From Singulisphaera sp. GP187 (GTDB taxonomy: Bacteria > Planctomycetota > Planctomycetia > Isosphaerales > Isosphaeraceae): DNA of 64,000 nucleotides. Below, piece after piece: positions 18,659 to 28,160 of the stretch. The stretch is taken from NCBI RefSeq assembly GCF_900129635.1, contig NZ_FSRB01000001.1, forward strand, positions 6,041,501 to 6,105,500, read 5' to 3'. Positions within the stretch are counted from its first letter, which is position 1. Every line of letters begins with the position of its first letter. A program made the translations under genes and the position numbers. The notes under the pieces were generated by a model. The model was not told where the DNA came from and did no database searches. It was given only the letters and a program-made list of their open reading frames with translations.

Positions 18659-19789
18659 ATGGTGCGCTGGATCCTGCTGGCGGTCCTCGTCGTCGCGCTG
18701 ACGGCGACTGCAACCATCGTCGTTCAAAGCGTTTCGCTGGAACCCTCGATTGGCAATGGACCGGAGTTTCCGGCATCCCCTGGGCAGAAGGGACCGTTTC
18801 CGAAGGCCGTGGTCGACGGCGACCTGATCTACAAGTTCGGCTCGAAGGCGCTGCACAGCAAGTTCGAGCGGGACTGGACGATCAAGAACGAGGGGGAAGG
18901 CGACCTGATTCTGACCTTGGAAGCGCCTCCTTGCTCCTGCACGGTCGCCGGCTTCATGGACGCGAATCGCCGAGTCAGTGGGTCGAAGACGGTCCCTCCC
19001 AAGGGAGAGACCGTGGTCCACCTCACCTGGGAGACGCTGGCCAACGGCCACTACCACAAGCCGGCCACGCTCATCACCAACGACCCCGAGCGGCCCAAAA
19101 TTACCTTCGCTGCCGAAGGCGAGGTCAGCCCGGCGGTGATGATTTATCCCCCTCCCGAGAATCAGGCGATCAGCATCTCGGAGATCTCGAGCGACGAGGA
19201 AGCGCACAAGGTCACTTTCGCCGTGTATTCGCTGGACAAGCCCGACCTCAAGATCACCGAATTGGCCACTTCGCTCCCTGAATACATCACGGCCGAGCAA
19301 AAAGACCTTCCCGAGGCGATGTGCAAGGAACTCAAGACCAAAGCCGGCCGCCAAGTGACGGTGACGATCAAGCGCGGGATGACGCTGGGCACGTTCCTCC
19401 AAGAACTGGTCGTGAAAACCGATCACCCCAAGGAAGCCGAGCTGCGGCTCACGTTGACTGGCAAGGTCGTCGGGCCGATCTCCATGGTCCCAGCCAAGTT
19501 GCGGCTCTCGGGGATCCCCAGTCAGACGGGGGGGAAGGTCGACCTGATCCTGCTGGTCCAGAATCACCGCGAGACCAAGTTCGAGGTGAAGCAGAAGCCG
19601 GAGAAATTCAAGGTTGAGATCGCGCCAGGCGATAAAACCAGTAAACCGGGTAAGTACCGGCTGATCGTCACGGTGCCTCCGGGCCTGCCCACGGGAACGG
19701 TGGATGACGAGATTATTCTCGAGACCGACCACCCGTATGCCAAGGAAGTGAAGATCCCCATCTACGGCTTCATTCGCGACGCGGGTTGA
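18659..19789 (+). CDS. DUF1573 domain protein, membrane-anchored
   Basis: 376 residues from ATG 18659 (CGGAG upstream); earlier in-frame codons give an Arg-rich, non-signal front. A single N-terminal hydrophobic segment (~residues 4-21) anchors or exports the protein. Residues ~55-150 form a DUF1573 Ig-like domain, with FERDWTIKNEGEGDLIL and the PPCSCT cysteine pair typical of the family. Two further beta-sandwich repeats follow (GTFLQELVVKTDHP and GTVDDEIILETDHP are parallel strands in successive copies). Such proteins are abundant in Bacteroidetes and Planctomycetes and have no established function. Its gap before the next gene is 210 bases. Confidence 0.82.
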   Translation: MVRWILLAVLVVALTATATIVVQSVSLEPSIGNGPEFPASPGQKGPFPKAVVDGDLIYKFGSKALHSKFERDWTIKNEGEGDLILTLEAPPCSCTVAGFMDANRRVSGSKTVPPKGETVVHLTWETLANGHYHKPATLITNDPERPKITFAAEGEVSPAVMIYPPPENQAISISEISSDEEAHKVTFAVYSLDKPDLKITELATSLPEYITAEQKDLPEAMCKELKTKAGRQVTVTIKRGMTLGTFLQELVVKTDHPKEAELRLTLTGKVVGPISMVPAKLRLSGIPSQTGGKVDLILLVQNHRETKFEVKQKPEKFKVEIAPGDKTSKPGKYRLIVTVPPGLPTGTVDDEIILETDHPYAKEVKIPIYGFIRDAG

Positions 19790-19999
19790 AGCCGTAGGGG
19801 TCGGGGAGGATGGCCAAGTTCTCCCCGGTCCGGGAGGGATCGGGTCGATTGGCCTTATCTCGGGACGCGGAGGGCGTTATAACAGCGTGCTCCAAGGCCC
19901 GTAAGGGTCGGCGTGGGGGATCGTTGCGGCCGCATCCTCCACGATAGGCGCGGGCACGAGACCCCTGTCTTCGTCCCCCACATTCGGGAAAGGATGACG

Positions 20000-21619
20000 A
20001 TGTCTCGCTCCTCATTCCGGCCGCTGGCCGCCCTGGCGTTGGCCATGGGTCTCTTGGCCTACGTCGGTTGCAACTCCGGATCCGACGGCACGGGGGGGGA
20101 TCTTCCCGCGGCGAAGCCGCTGTCGGGGGACGACAAACCGGGCCCTGCGGGGTCCGAGACCGGATCGAGCAAGAAGTTGTTTGCCGACTGGCCGAAGCCC
20201 GTTGCGGCCTTGCTGATCTCGGGCGAACAAGATGGCTACCTCGAGCCTTGCGGCTGCACTTCGGGCCAGCTCGGCGGTCTCCGACGCCGCTACGACCTGA
20301 TTCAGCATCTCCGCGAAAAAGATCAGTGGCCCCTGGCCTTGGTCGACCTCGGCAGCTTGGTGAAGGACCCGGCCGGCGCCCGAGGCGGCCCCGAACAAGT
20401 CAAAATCAAGTTCAGCGTGGCCCTCAAGGCCCTCGAGATGCTGAAGTACGACGCGTTCGCGCTCAGTGCTGAGGATCTCAAGGTGGGGGTCGGCGAATCG
20501 CTCGGACAGATCATCAACCTGGCCGAGAAGCCCCGCGTGGTCGTCGCCAACGTCAAGCCGGCCGAGGGGTTCGACCAGAACATCCGGCCGAGCGTGAAGA
20601 CCAAGGTCGGTCCGTTGACCATCGGAATCACGGCGATCCTCGATCCCGTTGCGCTCGATAAGCTCAAGGACGATGAGAAGGAGGCGCTGTTGCCCACCAT
20701 TCTCACGCCCGAAGCGGCCCTGCCCGGCGTTCTGGCCGACCTCGAGAAAGACACCGACACCCAGGTCCTCCTCGTCCAGGGCCCGCCGGAACTGGCCAAG
20801 TCTCTGGCCGCGAAGTTCCCCGGGTTCGACATCGTCGTGGCGACCTCGAACTCCGACCCGGATGCCGATCCCGAGCGGCTCAATGGGGGGAAGACGCTCC
20901 TGATCCAGGTGGGCACGAAGGGAAAGTATGTCGGCGTCATCGGTTTGTACAACGATTCGAACCAGCGGTACCGCTTTCAGCGCGTGCCCTTGAACAGTCG
21001 CTATAACAGCGACGCCGGGCCGATGCGAAAGCTGATCGAGGACGATTTCCAGGAGATGCTCAAGCAAGCGGGAGTCGTCGAGAACTTCCCACGTCGCAAT
21101 TTCGTCGGAGGCGCCCCGGGCGCGACCTTCGTCGGTGCCGAGACGTGCAAGACGTGCCACCCCGGCACCCACGCCAAGTGGGCCGCCACCAAGCACGCCC
21201 ACGCGTTCGAGGATATCGTCAAGGATCCCAAGGGGGATCGGAGTGATCACCAGTTCGACGCCGAGTGTATCTCGTGCCACACGACGGGATTCGAGTACAA
21301 CTCGGGCTGGAAGTCGGCCGCGGCCACGCTTTACCTCAAAGGCAATCAGTGCGAGAACTGTCACGGCCCCGCCTCCAAGCATGTCGAGGAACCGGATAAC
21401 CAAGAGTTTCGCAAGCTGATCGTGCGGACCGCCGCGGGAGCCGACAAGGCGGGGCTCTGCTATCGCTGTCACGATGAAGACAACTCGCCCACGTTCAACT
21501 TTCAGACCTACTGGGGGCAGATCGCGCACTCGAAGCTGGACCAGTACACCGACCCCAAGGTCCACCAGGGCATCAAGCCGGCGGTGACCGCGGCCGGGGC
21601 GAGCCAGCCGGCGAAGTAA
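20000..21619 (+). CDS. Lipoprotein with 5'-nucleotidase-like domain and tetrahaem cytochrome c554-type domain
   Basis: 539 residues from ATG 20000 (AAGG 9 bases upstream; ATG 19994 is possible). A lipobox LAYVGC follows a short hydrophobic core, so it is probably lipid-anchored at the outer face. Residues ~60-345 resemble UshA/calcineurin 5'-nucleotidases, including the GYLEPCGCTSGQLGGLRRR segment, but the leading metal ligands DxH and the NHD motif are not visible, so catalysis is doubtful. Residues ~370-520 carry four CxxCH haem sites (CKTCH, CISCH, CENCH, CYRCH) with extra histidines, as in cytochrome c554 domains. An electron-transfer role at the cell envelope is likely; the partner is unknown. 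Confidence 0.82.
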   Translation: MSRSSFRPLAALALAMGLLAYVGCNSGSDGTGGDLPAAKPLSGDDKPGPAGSETGSSKKLFADWPKPVAALLISGEQDGYLEPCGCTSGQLGGLRRRYDLIQHLREKDQWPLALVDLGSLVKDPAGARGGPEQVKIKFSVALKALEMLKYDAFALSAEDLKVGVGESLGQIINLAEKPRVVVANVKPAEGFDQNIRPSVKTKVGPLTIGITAILDPVALDKLKDDEKEALLPTILTPEAALPGVLADLEKDTDTQVLLVQGPPELAKSLAAKFPGFDIVVATSNSDPDADPERLNGGKTLLIQVGTKGKYVGVIGLYNDSNQRYRFQRVPLNSRYNSDAGPMRKLIEDDFQEMLKQAGVVENFPRRNFVGGAPGATFVGAETCKTCHPGTHAKWAATKHAHAFEDIVKDPKGDRSDHQFDAECISCHTTGFEYNSGWKSAAATLYLKGNQCENCHGPASKHVEEPDNQEFRKLIVRTAAGADKAGLCYRCHDEDNSPTFNFQTYWGQIAHSKLDQYTDPKVHQGIKPAVTAAGASQPAK

Positions 21620-21715
21620 CCGAAAAACGGGTCTGAAGCAAAGCACGACGATCCGTTGCGGCCGACGGTTCGACTCGACGGACTCGATCAGGTTCACAAG
21701 GGAAGGAATCCGCGA

Positions 21716-22036
21716 ATGAGTGCTCCCTCGAAGCTCGACCGGTTCGTGGTCAAGTACCGCAAGGATCACACCCACCCGGTCAATCACTTCCTCCACGTCG
21801 GCGCGGGCTGGCCGATGATCGCCCTGGCGGTCATCCTGGTCCCGTTCCATCCGCTCTGGTCGCTCGGTCTCGTGCTCGGCGGCTACGCCCTGATGTTCTT
21901 CGGGCACTTCGCCTTCGAGAAGAACAAGCCGACCATCCTCAAGCACCCGAGCACCCCGTTCGTGATCGCCTGGGCCGTGATCCGCGGCCTTTGCGGCGGC
22001 CTGCTCCGCCTGGCAACCCCGCAACGGAGCCGGTAG
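21716..22036 (+). CDS. Mpo1-like (DUF962) membrane protein
   Basis: 106 residues from ATG 21716 with GGAAGGA upstream. Two to three hydrophobic segments and the histidines in HPVNHFLHVGAGWP and FFGHFAFEKNKP match the DUF962/Mpo1 family. The yeast member is an Fe-dependent dioxygenase of 2-hydroxy fatty acids, with the His residues as metal ligands. ILKHPST supplies the last typical segment. It is a small complete gene; the bacterial substrate is unproven. Confidence 0.8.
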   Translation: MSAPSKLDRFVVKYRKDHTHPVNHFLHVGAGWPMIALAVILVPFHPLWSLGLVLGGYALMFFGHFAFEKNKPTILKHPSTPFVIAWAVIRGLCGGLLRLATPQRSR

Positions 22037-22199
22037 CCTGGAAACTGAGATTGTTGGGATCTACCGGAGGTGACGACCCTGGGGATTGCATCCCTCTCGA
22101 CTGACAAGTCGTGCCTCCGGATGGTCTGCCGAGACGGACAGACCTTTTCCCCACTCTCCCGAGGAGTCGTCGCGAGTTCCCCTTCGGAGACTACCGCCG

Positions 22200-22799
22200 A
22201 TGGCCACCACCACCCGCGCAATCGGTTCGGCCGACCACGGCCAGCGACTCACTCTCGACGAGTTCATCGCGGCGGATTTCGAGGAAGGTTGGCTCTATGA
22301 ACTCGCCCGGGGAGTGATCGTCGTGACGGAAGTCCCCGGTCCCGATCACGGCCGCATTGTTCGACGGTTGACCCGGATGTTCATCGTCTACGAAGACAGA
22401 CATCCCGGCGTCATTACCTTCGGCGCGGGGGGAAGCGACTGCCGTCTTCGTCTCCCTGGCATGCAGTCGGACCGTCATCCCGACCAGGCGATCTATCTCG
22501 ACCCCCAACCGCCGGGTCCGCACATCTGGACCCGCTGGACCCCGCACATTGTCGTCGAAGTGGTCAGTAAGGGGGGCGAGGATCGGGACTACGTCGAGAA
22601 ACGCGAGGAATACCTTCGCGTCGGTGTCACGGAATACTGGATCATCGACCCCGCCTCCCGGCGAATCCTCGTGTTGCGTCGCGCGGGCGATACCTGGGAA
22701 GAGACCGTCGTCGCGTCCGGCGCCACATACCGCACCCACCTCCTGCCCGGCCTGGAAGTTCGCCCCGACGAGTTGCTCGGTCCTCTCGAGAGTGTGTGA
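22200..22799 (+). CDS. Uma2 (DUF820) family endonuclease-like protein
   Basis: 199 residues from ATG 22200. It has the Uma2 pattern: LTLDEFIAAD entry helix, YELARGVIVV with Glu, PDHGRIV, a D-rich strand DRHPDQAIYL, and IVVEVVSKGGEDRDYVEKREEYLRVGVTEYWIIDP, which is the PD-(D/E)XK core with the E-V-x-S element. Family members are numerous in planctomycetes and cyanobacteria, and their role is unknown. The gene is single, with no associated transposase. Confidence 0.85.
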   Translation: MATTTRAIGSADHGQRLTLDEFIAADFEEGWLYELARGVIVVTEVPGPDHGRIVRRLTRMFIVYEDRHPGVITFGAGGSDCRLRLPGMQSDRHPDQAIYLDPQPPGPHIWTRWTPHIVVEVVSKGGEDRDYVEKREEYLRVGVTEYWIIDPASRRILVLRRAGDTWEETVVASGATYRTHLLPGLEVRPDELLGPLESV

Positions 22800-22897
22800 A
22801 CGTAGGTGCAGGTCTCGCTTGACAAGGTCGGAAGAGCGCGGCTAGGATGCCGGATGGAATGCCGTGGAATCTGAGATCGAGAAGACGAGGAGCGCCG

Positions 22898-23230
22898 ATG
22901 GCCGAGCCAGTGACGTACGACGACTTTGCCAAGATCGAGTTGCGGGTGGCCAAGGTCTTGGAAGCGAGGCCGCATCCCAACGCCGATAAGTTGTTGCTTT
23001 TGCAAATCGACGTCGGCGATGAACAGAAGCAGATCGTGGCCGGCATCCGTCAGCATTACACGCCCGAGCAACTCGTGGGCAAGCTGATCGTCGTGGTCAA
23101 CAACCTCGCCCCCGCGATGCTTCGCGGCGAGACCTCCAACGGCATGCTCTTGGCCGCGACTTCGGGCGAGCGCGTGATCGTGCTGACCGCCGACGACCCC
23201 GAGTGCGTTGTCGGAGCCAAGATCAAATAA
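22898..23230 (+). CDS. tRNA-binding (EMAP/CsaA-like) domain protein, methionyl-tRNA synthetase beta-type
   Basis: 110 residues from ATG 22898. The whole protein is one OB-fold tRNA-binding domain: FAKIELRVAKVLEARPHPNADKLLLLQIDVG (residues ~9-39), QIVAGI, and NLAPAMLRGETSNGMLLAA (~69-87). This equals the C-terminal dimerisation and tRNA-binding domain of MetG, or the free MetG-beta/CsaA protein. It probably binds tRNA non-specifically or assists MetRS in trans. No metG is adjacent. Confidence 0.88.
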   Translation: MAEPVTYDDFAKIELRVAKVLEARPHPNADKLLLLQIDVGDEQKQIVAGIRQHYTPEQLVGKLIVVVNNLAPAMLRGETSNGMLLAATSGERVIVLTADDPECVVGAKIK

Positions 23231-23286
23231 TTCAGGCCAACGGGCGGCGAAGAGGAATCGACCGATCGATCGCGGTTCCTCTTCGC

Positions 23287-24903
23287 GTGTCGCCTCGTCC
23301 TGCGCCGGCCGGTCCTGTCACGCTCACGCTGGGGGCCAGAGCTTTGAGTCGGGACCTCGGTGATTTCCCGACTCCCCCTGCGCTGGTCGCCGCCGTCCTC
23401 GAACGGCTCGGGCCGATCGGTGAGCAGTGGCCGCGGGTGTTGGAGCCGACTTGCGGTCGAGGCCACTTCCTCAAAGGGCTGATCGACGGAACCTCTCCTC
23501 CCCGCGAGATTCGCGGGATCGAGATCCAGGCCAGCCATTATGAGGCCGCCCAGGCGCTCGCCCGGGATACGGACTCGGTGCGGCTCGAGGTCGTTCGAGC
23601 CAATCTCTTCGACCTCGACCTCAGACGCGATCTCGCCTGGCGTGAGCCCGGGCCCTTGCTCGTAGTCGGCAACCCTCCCTGGGTGACCAACGCCGAGCTT
23701 GGGGTGTTGGGGAGCGAGAACCTACCGCGGAAGTCGAACGTGAAGCAACTGCGGGGGATCGATGCCCGCACGGGGGCCTCGAATTTCGACATCGCCGAGG
23801 CGATCTGGCTCAAGCTGCTCAGAGAACTCGCGGGCGAGGAGGCCACGATCGCCTTGCTCTGCAAGACGTCGGTGGCTCGTGGAATCCTCCAGTTTGCCGA
23901 GCGGGGCGACTTGCCGATTGCCGAGGCCTCGATCGTCAGGTTCGACGCCAAGACCTGGTTCCGGGCGGCCGTCGATGCCTGCCTCTTCCGAGTCAAGGTG
24001 GGCGTCGGAGTGGGCGCGGGGTTGGAACGCGTGCCTGTTTTCGCGGGGTTCCCTTCCGTCCGGCCGGAGTCGGCGATCGGGTTTGTGCGGGGCAGGCTCG
24101 TCGCCGACCTCGATCGCTACCGGCCGCTCGCGTTTGCTGACGGCCCGTGTCCCCTGACCTGGCGACAAGGGCTCAAGCATGATGCCGCGACGGTCATGGA
24201 ACTCGAGCACGACCTGGGCCCTGGTTCGCTCCGCAACAAGCAGGGTGAGACGTTGAACGTCGAGTCGGACTGGGTCTACCCGCTGCTCAAGGGGGCAGAC
24301 CTTGTCCGTGGTCCCGTCTCGCGGCCGACCCGCGCGGTCATCGTGACCCAACGCCGGGTCGGCCAGGACACGCGCGGGCTCGAGCAGGCGGCCCCTCGGC
24401 TCTGGGCCTATCTTGCGGGGCACGCGGCGGCCTTTGCCAGGCGGAAGTCGTCGATCTATCGCGGCCAGGCCCCGTTTGCGATGTTCGGAATCGGCCCTTA
24501 TAGCTTCGCCCCGTACAAGGTCGCCGTTTCGGGCCTGGGCAAGGCGCCGCGGTTTCATGCGGTCGGATCGGTTCGTGGCCGGCCCGTGATGTTTGATGAT
24601 ACGTGCTACTTCCTCCCTTGCCGGTCCCCCGAGCAAGCGGCGATCACGACCGCGCTCCTCAATGACCCCGCCACCCTCGCGCTGATCGACGCGCTGATCT
24701 TTCGCGATGCCAAGCGGCCGATCACCAAGGCGCTCCTGGCTCGGCTCGACCTCGCCGCGCTCTCCGGGTACGTCGACCATCGGGCCTTGCTCATGCGTGC
24801 CGAAGACGAGTTTGCGCGACTGCTTGCCGCCGAGACCGTAATTTCCGAGAACGAGACCGACACGTTGTCGCTCGACTCGCGAGAATCGGCGATCATCCCC
24901 TGA
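23287..24903 (+). CDS. N6-adenine-type DNA methyltransferase-like protein (orphan)
   Basis: About 538 residues if GTG 23287 is used; TTG 23344 is an alternative and neither has a good ribosome site. Motif I VLEPTCGRGHFL, the acidic IRGIEIQ after strand 2 and the catalytic LLVVGNPPWVTNAELG (NPPW) are those of gamma-type adenine DNA methyltransferases as in Type IIG/BREX PglX-like enzymes. A C-terminal region of ~300 residues includes FGIGPYSFAPYKVAVSGLGK, a segment I associate with target recognition domains of such proteins. No nuclease, specificity subunit or BREX gene is beside it, so it is either an orphan methylase or modifies another adenine-containing target. Function moderate, family good. 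Confidence 0.75.
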   Translation: MSPRPAPAGPVTLTLGARALSRDLGDFPTPPALVAAVLERLGPIGEQWPRVLEPTCGRGHFLKGLIDGTSPPREIRGIEIQASHYEAAQALARDTDSVRLEVVRANLFDLDLRRDLAWREPGPLLVVGNPPWVTNAELGVLGSENLPRKSNVKQLRGIDARTGASNFDIAEAIWLKLLRELAGEEATIALLCKTSVARGILQFAERGDLPIAEASIVRFDAKTWFRAAVDACLFRVKVGVGVGAGLERVPVFAGFPSVRPESAIGFVRGRLVADLDRYRPLAFADGPCPLTWRQGLKHDAATVMELEHDLGPGSLRNKQGETLNVESDWVYPLLKGADLVRGPVSRPTRAVIVTQRRVGQDTRGLEQAAPRLWAYLAGHAAAFARRKSSIYRGQAPFAMFGIGPYSFAPYKVAVSGLGKAPRFHAVGSVRGRPVMFDDTCYFLPCRSPEQAAITTALLNDPATLALIDALIFRDAKRPITKALLARLDLAALSGYVDHRALLMRAEDEFARLLAAETVISENETDTLSLDSRESAIIP

Positions 24904-24963
24904 CCGATCGATCGATCCGTGACTTTGGTGCCCGAGGCCTTCGAACCGGTTTGGAGTCCGTTT

Positions 24964-25725
24964 ATGGCTTTTGCGACGCTCAACTACCATAGCCGCTCAC
25001 TTCAGAAAGCGTCATCCTTCAATATCATCTTCCCCGACGACCCGGCGATCCCCGGTCCCTGGGCGACGTTCTACTTGCTTCACGGGCTCTCCGACGACCA
25101 CACGATCTGGATGCGACGGACGAGCATCGAACGCTACGTCGGCAGGCTGCCTCTGGTCGTCGTTATGCCCGACGGTGGCCGAGGGTGGTATACGAATTCA
25201 GTCGATGGGCTTCAGAAGTATGAAGATGACCTGATCAAAGATGTCGTCGGCCTGGTCGATCGAACGTTCCCGGTGAAGGCGGAACGCGCGGGACGCGCCA
25301 TCGGCGGCCTGTCGATGGGAGGTTACGGGGCGATCAAGATCGGTCTAAAACACTTTGAGATGTTTGCGAGCGTCAGCTCGCACTCCGGGGCCCTTTCCTT
25401 CCCCCACCTCGATCCCGAAAAGGCCAAGACCCTGAGCCCGGAATTCCCGCGGATCTTCGGGACCTCGGCCAAGGGCGGGCCCGAAGATCCGTTCGCGATC
25501 GTTGAGCGGATCGATCACGGTCGGATCCCGGCGATCCGGATCGACTGCGGTAAAGAGGACTTCCTGATCGAACAAAACCGTGCGTTTCACAAACATCTCG
25601 ACGATCTTCATATCCGGCATGAATATGAAGAGTATCCCGGTAATCACGACTGGGGGTACTGGGATTTGCATGTGCGCGAGGCCTTGGCATTCCACGCGCG
25701 GAACCTAGGACTCGACACGAAGTAA
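24964..25725 (+). CDS. Esterase D / tributyrin esterase family protein
   Basis: 253 residues from ATG 24964. LLHGLSDDHTIWMR contains the oxyanion segment, GGLSMGGYGA (~residues 117-126) the nucleophilic Ser, IRIDCGKEDFLIEQNR the acid region and YPGNHDWGYW the catalytic His. This pattern matches EstA/FGH-type carboxylesterases, which hydrolyse short-chain esters or S-formylglutathione. No signal peptide, so it is cytoplasmic. A standalone gene following the methyltransferase by 60 bases. Confidence 0.87.
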   Translation: MAFATLNYHSRSLQKASSFNIIFPDDPAIPGPWATFYLLHGLSDDHTIWMRRTSIERYVGRLPLVVVMPDGGRGWYTNSVDGLQKYEDDLIKDVVGLVDRTFPVKAERAGRAIGGLSMGGYGAIKIGLKHFEMFASVSSHSGALSFPHLDPEKAKTLSPEFPRIFGTSAKGGPEDPFAIVERIDHGRIPAIRIDCGKEDFLIEQNRAFHKHLDDLHIRHEYEEYPGNHDWGYWDLHVREALAFHARNLGLDTK

Positions 25726-26001
25726 AGGAATCGACGCAACGCCCGTCGCCATGCGCTTGTCCCGTGGGATCACCGATTCGGCTGTCGAGAATTACGATCA
25801 GGTGAACCGTTTAGGTTCGGCGGGATGGGCGGCTTGTTTCCTTGAGGCCTTTACGGTTCGCGCTGGCGGATTCGGAGCATTGCCGCGAGGAGCCTATTCC
25901 CCAGGAGGTGGACGAGACGATAGGATTGCTCGCATTGACGTCCGTTCACACCTGATCCAAAGTCCATGGATGACTCGTGCGAGTTGGGAGGCTCACCGGC
26001 T

Positions 26002-27699
26002 GTGCTTCGCGAACTCTCGGTTCAGAACCTGGCGTTGATCGAGGATGTCCATGTTGAGCTTCAAGCGGGCTACTGTGCCTGGACGGGCGAGACGGGTGCG
26101 GGCAAGAGCCTGCTCTTGACGGCGCTTGGGCTGGTGCTGGGGGGGAAGGCGTCGGCCGACCTCGTACGTGCCGGGCGGAGCGAGGCCCGCGCGGCGGCCG
26201 TGTTCGAGGTCAAGGATCCTTCACTCCGGTCCGAGCTCGAGGCGATCCTCGGGGGCCCGCTCGATGACGACCAACTGATCCTCACCCGGCGCGTTTTGGC
26301 CCAAGGGCGCGGGTCGGCTCAGGCCAACGGCCTGCCCGTAACGGTCGCCACCTTGCAAGCCCTGGGCGAGCGGCTCATCGACATCCACGGCCAGCACGAA
26401 GGCCGCGCCCTGCTCGACCCTGACCGCCAGCGCTCCCTGCTCGACGCCCACGGCGGGCTTGGTCCCCAACTGGAAGCCTTTCGACGTTGCCGCGAGACGC
26501 ACGACGAACTCCGCCGCAAGCGGCTCGCTCTGATCCAGGCCGCGCACGATCGCCAGCGCCAGCGTGCATTGCTCGAATTCGAACGTGATGAACTCACCGC
26601 CCTCGACCCCCGCCCCGGCGAGTTTGACGAGCTCTCCCGCGATGCCCATCGGCTGGGCAATGCCGAGCACCTGCGCGAGGCCGCGACCGAAGGCTATGCC
26701 CTGCTCTACGAGGCCGATCGCTCGGCGCAAGAGCTGCTCGAACGGGTCGCCCGTCGCCTCGAGCCGCTGGCGAGCGCGGTCGCCGAGATTGCTGAAGCCG
26801 CGGCCAACCTCGGACGCCTGGCCGACGAGACCCGCGAGGTGGCCTACGCCTTACGCAACCTGAGCCGAACCTGGGACGACGATCCCGCCCGGCTCGACGG
26901 GATCGAAACCCGGTTGGCCCATTACCGCCGGCTCGTCGCGCGGTTCCACTGCGAGCCCGATGATCTCGCTGCGCGTCGCGCGGAGATCGACGCGCAACTC
27001 GCCACAATCGACCAGGACGATGCCGACTTGCTCGGCTTCGACCTCCCGCTGGCCCAGGCCTGGGCCGCGCTTACGGAGGCCGCCCTGACCCTTTCGCTGG
27101 CGCGGCAGAAGACATGCAAGGCGTTCGGCAAGGCGATCCAAGGGCGGCTCAAGACGCTCGGGCTGGCCAGCGCAAAGCTGACTGTCGAAGTTGTGACCCA
27201 GCCCCTGGGCGATGACCCGACCCTATCGGCGCCGGGGGATGCGGGCATCGACCGGGTCGAGATGCTTTTCGCGGCCAACCCCGGCGAGGAAGCCCGCCCG
27301 CTCCGCAAGATCGCCTCGGGCGGGGAGCTGTCGCGGGTCACGCTCGCGGTGAAGACGGTTCTCGCAGGTGCCGACCGGGTGCCGACCCTGGTCTTCGACG
27401 AGATCGACACCGGCGTCGGCGGTCGGCTCGGGGCGATCCTCGGCAAGAACCTGGCCGAGCTGGCCGAGCATCATCAGATCATCTGCGTGACCCACCTGCC
27501 CCAGATGGCCAGCTTCGCGCGGCTCCAGTGGGTGATCCGCAAGCAGGTGGAACGGGGCCGGACCCGTACCACAATTACTCCGCTCGACGATTCCGACCGT
27601 GTGACCGAACTGGCGGCCATGCTCCGTGGTGACTCGGCCGCCGAGGGAACCCGCCAGGAAGCGCTCTCGATGCTTCTCGAGGCGCAGACCGCTCGCTAA
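26002..27699 (+). CDS. recN: DNA repair protein RecN
   Basis: 565 residues from GTG 26002 (GGGAGG 10 bases upstream; ATG 25966 would add 12 residues). An SMC-like ATPase: LRELSVQNLALIEDVHVEL at the front, Walker A TGETGAGKS (~residues 35-43), two long helical arms with coiled coil (~140-370), then SGGELSR signature and Walker B VFDEIDTGVGG, followed by HQIICVTHLPQMA. RecN gathers broken DNA ends for recombinational repair. Length is normal. ~275 bases upstream hold no gene. Confidence 0.95.
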   Translation: MLRELSVQNLALIEDVHVELQAGYCAWTGETGAGKSLLLTALGLVLGGKASADLVRAGRSEARAAAVFEVKDPSLRSELEAILGGPLDDDQLILTRRVLAQGRGSAQANGLPVTVATLQALGERLIDIHGQHEGRALLDPDRQRSLLDAHGGLGPQLEAFRRCRETHDELRRKRLALIQAAHDRQRQRALLEFERDELTALDPRPGEFDELSRDAHRLGNAEHLREAATEGYALLYEADRSAQELLERVARRLEPLASAVAEIAEAAANLGRLADETREVAYALRNLSRTWDDDPARLDGIETRLAHYRRLVARFHCEPDDLAARRAEIDAQLATIDQDDADLLGFDLPLAQAWAALTEAALTLSLARQKTCKAFGKAIQGRLKTLGLASAKLTVEVVTQPLGDDPTLSAPGDAGIDRVEMLFAANPGEEARPLRKIASGGELSRVTLAVKTVLAGADRVPTLVFDEIDTGVGGRLGAILGKNLAELAEHHQIICVTHLPQMASFARLQWVIRKQVERGRTRTTITPLDDSDRVTELAAMLRGDSAAEGTRQEALSMLLEAQTAR

Positions 27700-27833
27700 C
27701 GGCTTGCGCGGAAACATCTTTTACAAATTTTCGATTCCAAAGCGTGCGGCTCGATCGTTTTTGTGCGAAATCTCAGCGGATCTGTGATGGGGTGTCCCCG
27801 TGAGGTGCCTGGACCTCCAGCTTGCCCCTGGTT

Positions 27834-27965
27834 CACGCGGAGACGCGGGATGAAATAGGAGTTTGTTTATGGGTAGGCCGACAGAGTGATTGATTTTGAC
27901 CGATGGATCCACCCTCGCCCCTGTGAGCTCATCATACTTTCTCGACTCCTTCGCGTCTCCGCGTG
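27834..27965. repeat. Inverted-repeat element in gene-free stretch
   Basis: Arms 27834-27847 and 27952-27965 are perfect 14-base inverted copies of CACGCGGAGACGCG, 104 bases apart. Related words are common as dispersed repeats in many genomes. The rest of the ~460-base gap between recN and the peptidase gene (27700-28160) shows no gene or clear regulatory site. Confidence 0.45.
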
Positions 27966-28160
27966 GGTCAGTCTTTCGGTTGTTTGTTTTTCTAAGCGGA
28001 CCAACTGGGGTGACGCGCCCGCGGATCGATGTCTAATCGGCCAGGCGCGGGGACGGACCGACGGCGGTGAGAGACGGGGTGACGCGGACCCGGTCAACCT
28101 CCGCCCAGCGGCACGGACGGCCAACTGGGGGAGTCCCGCCTTCAACTCAGGGGGGCGTGC

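Noticed and set aside
20012..22024. A 670-residue minus-strand open frame
   Set aside because: It lies opposite the cytochrome and DUF962 genes, whose motifs and signals are unmistakable. High GC gives long antisense frames.
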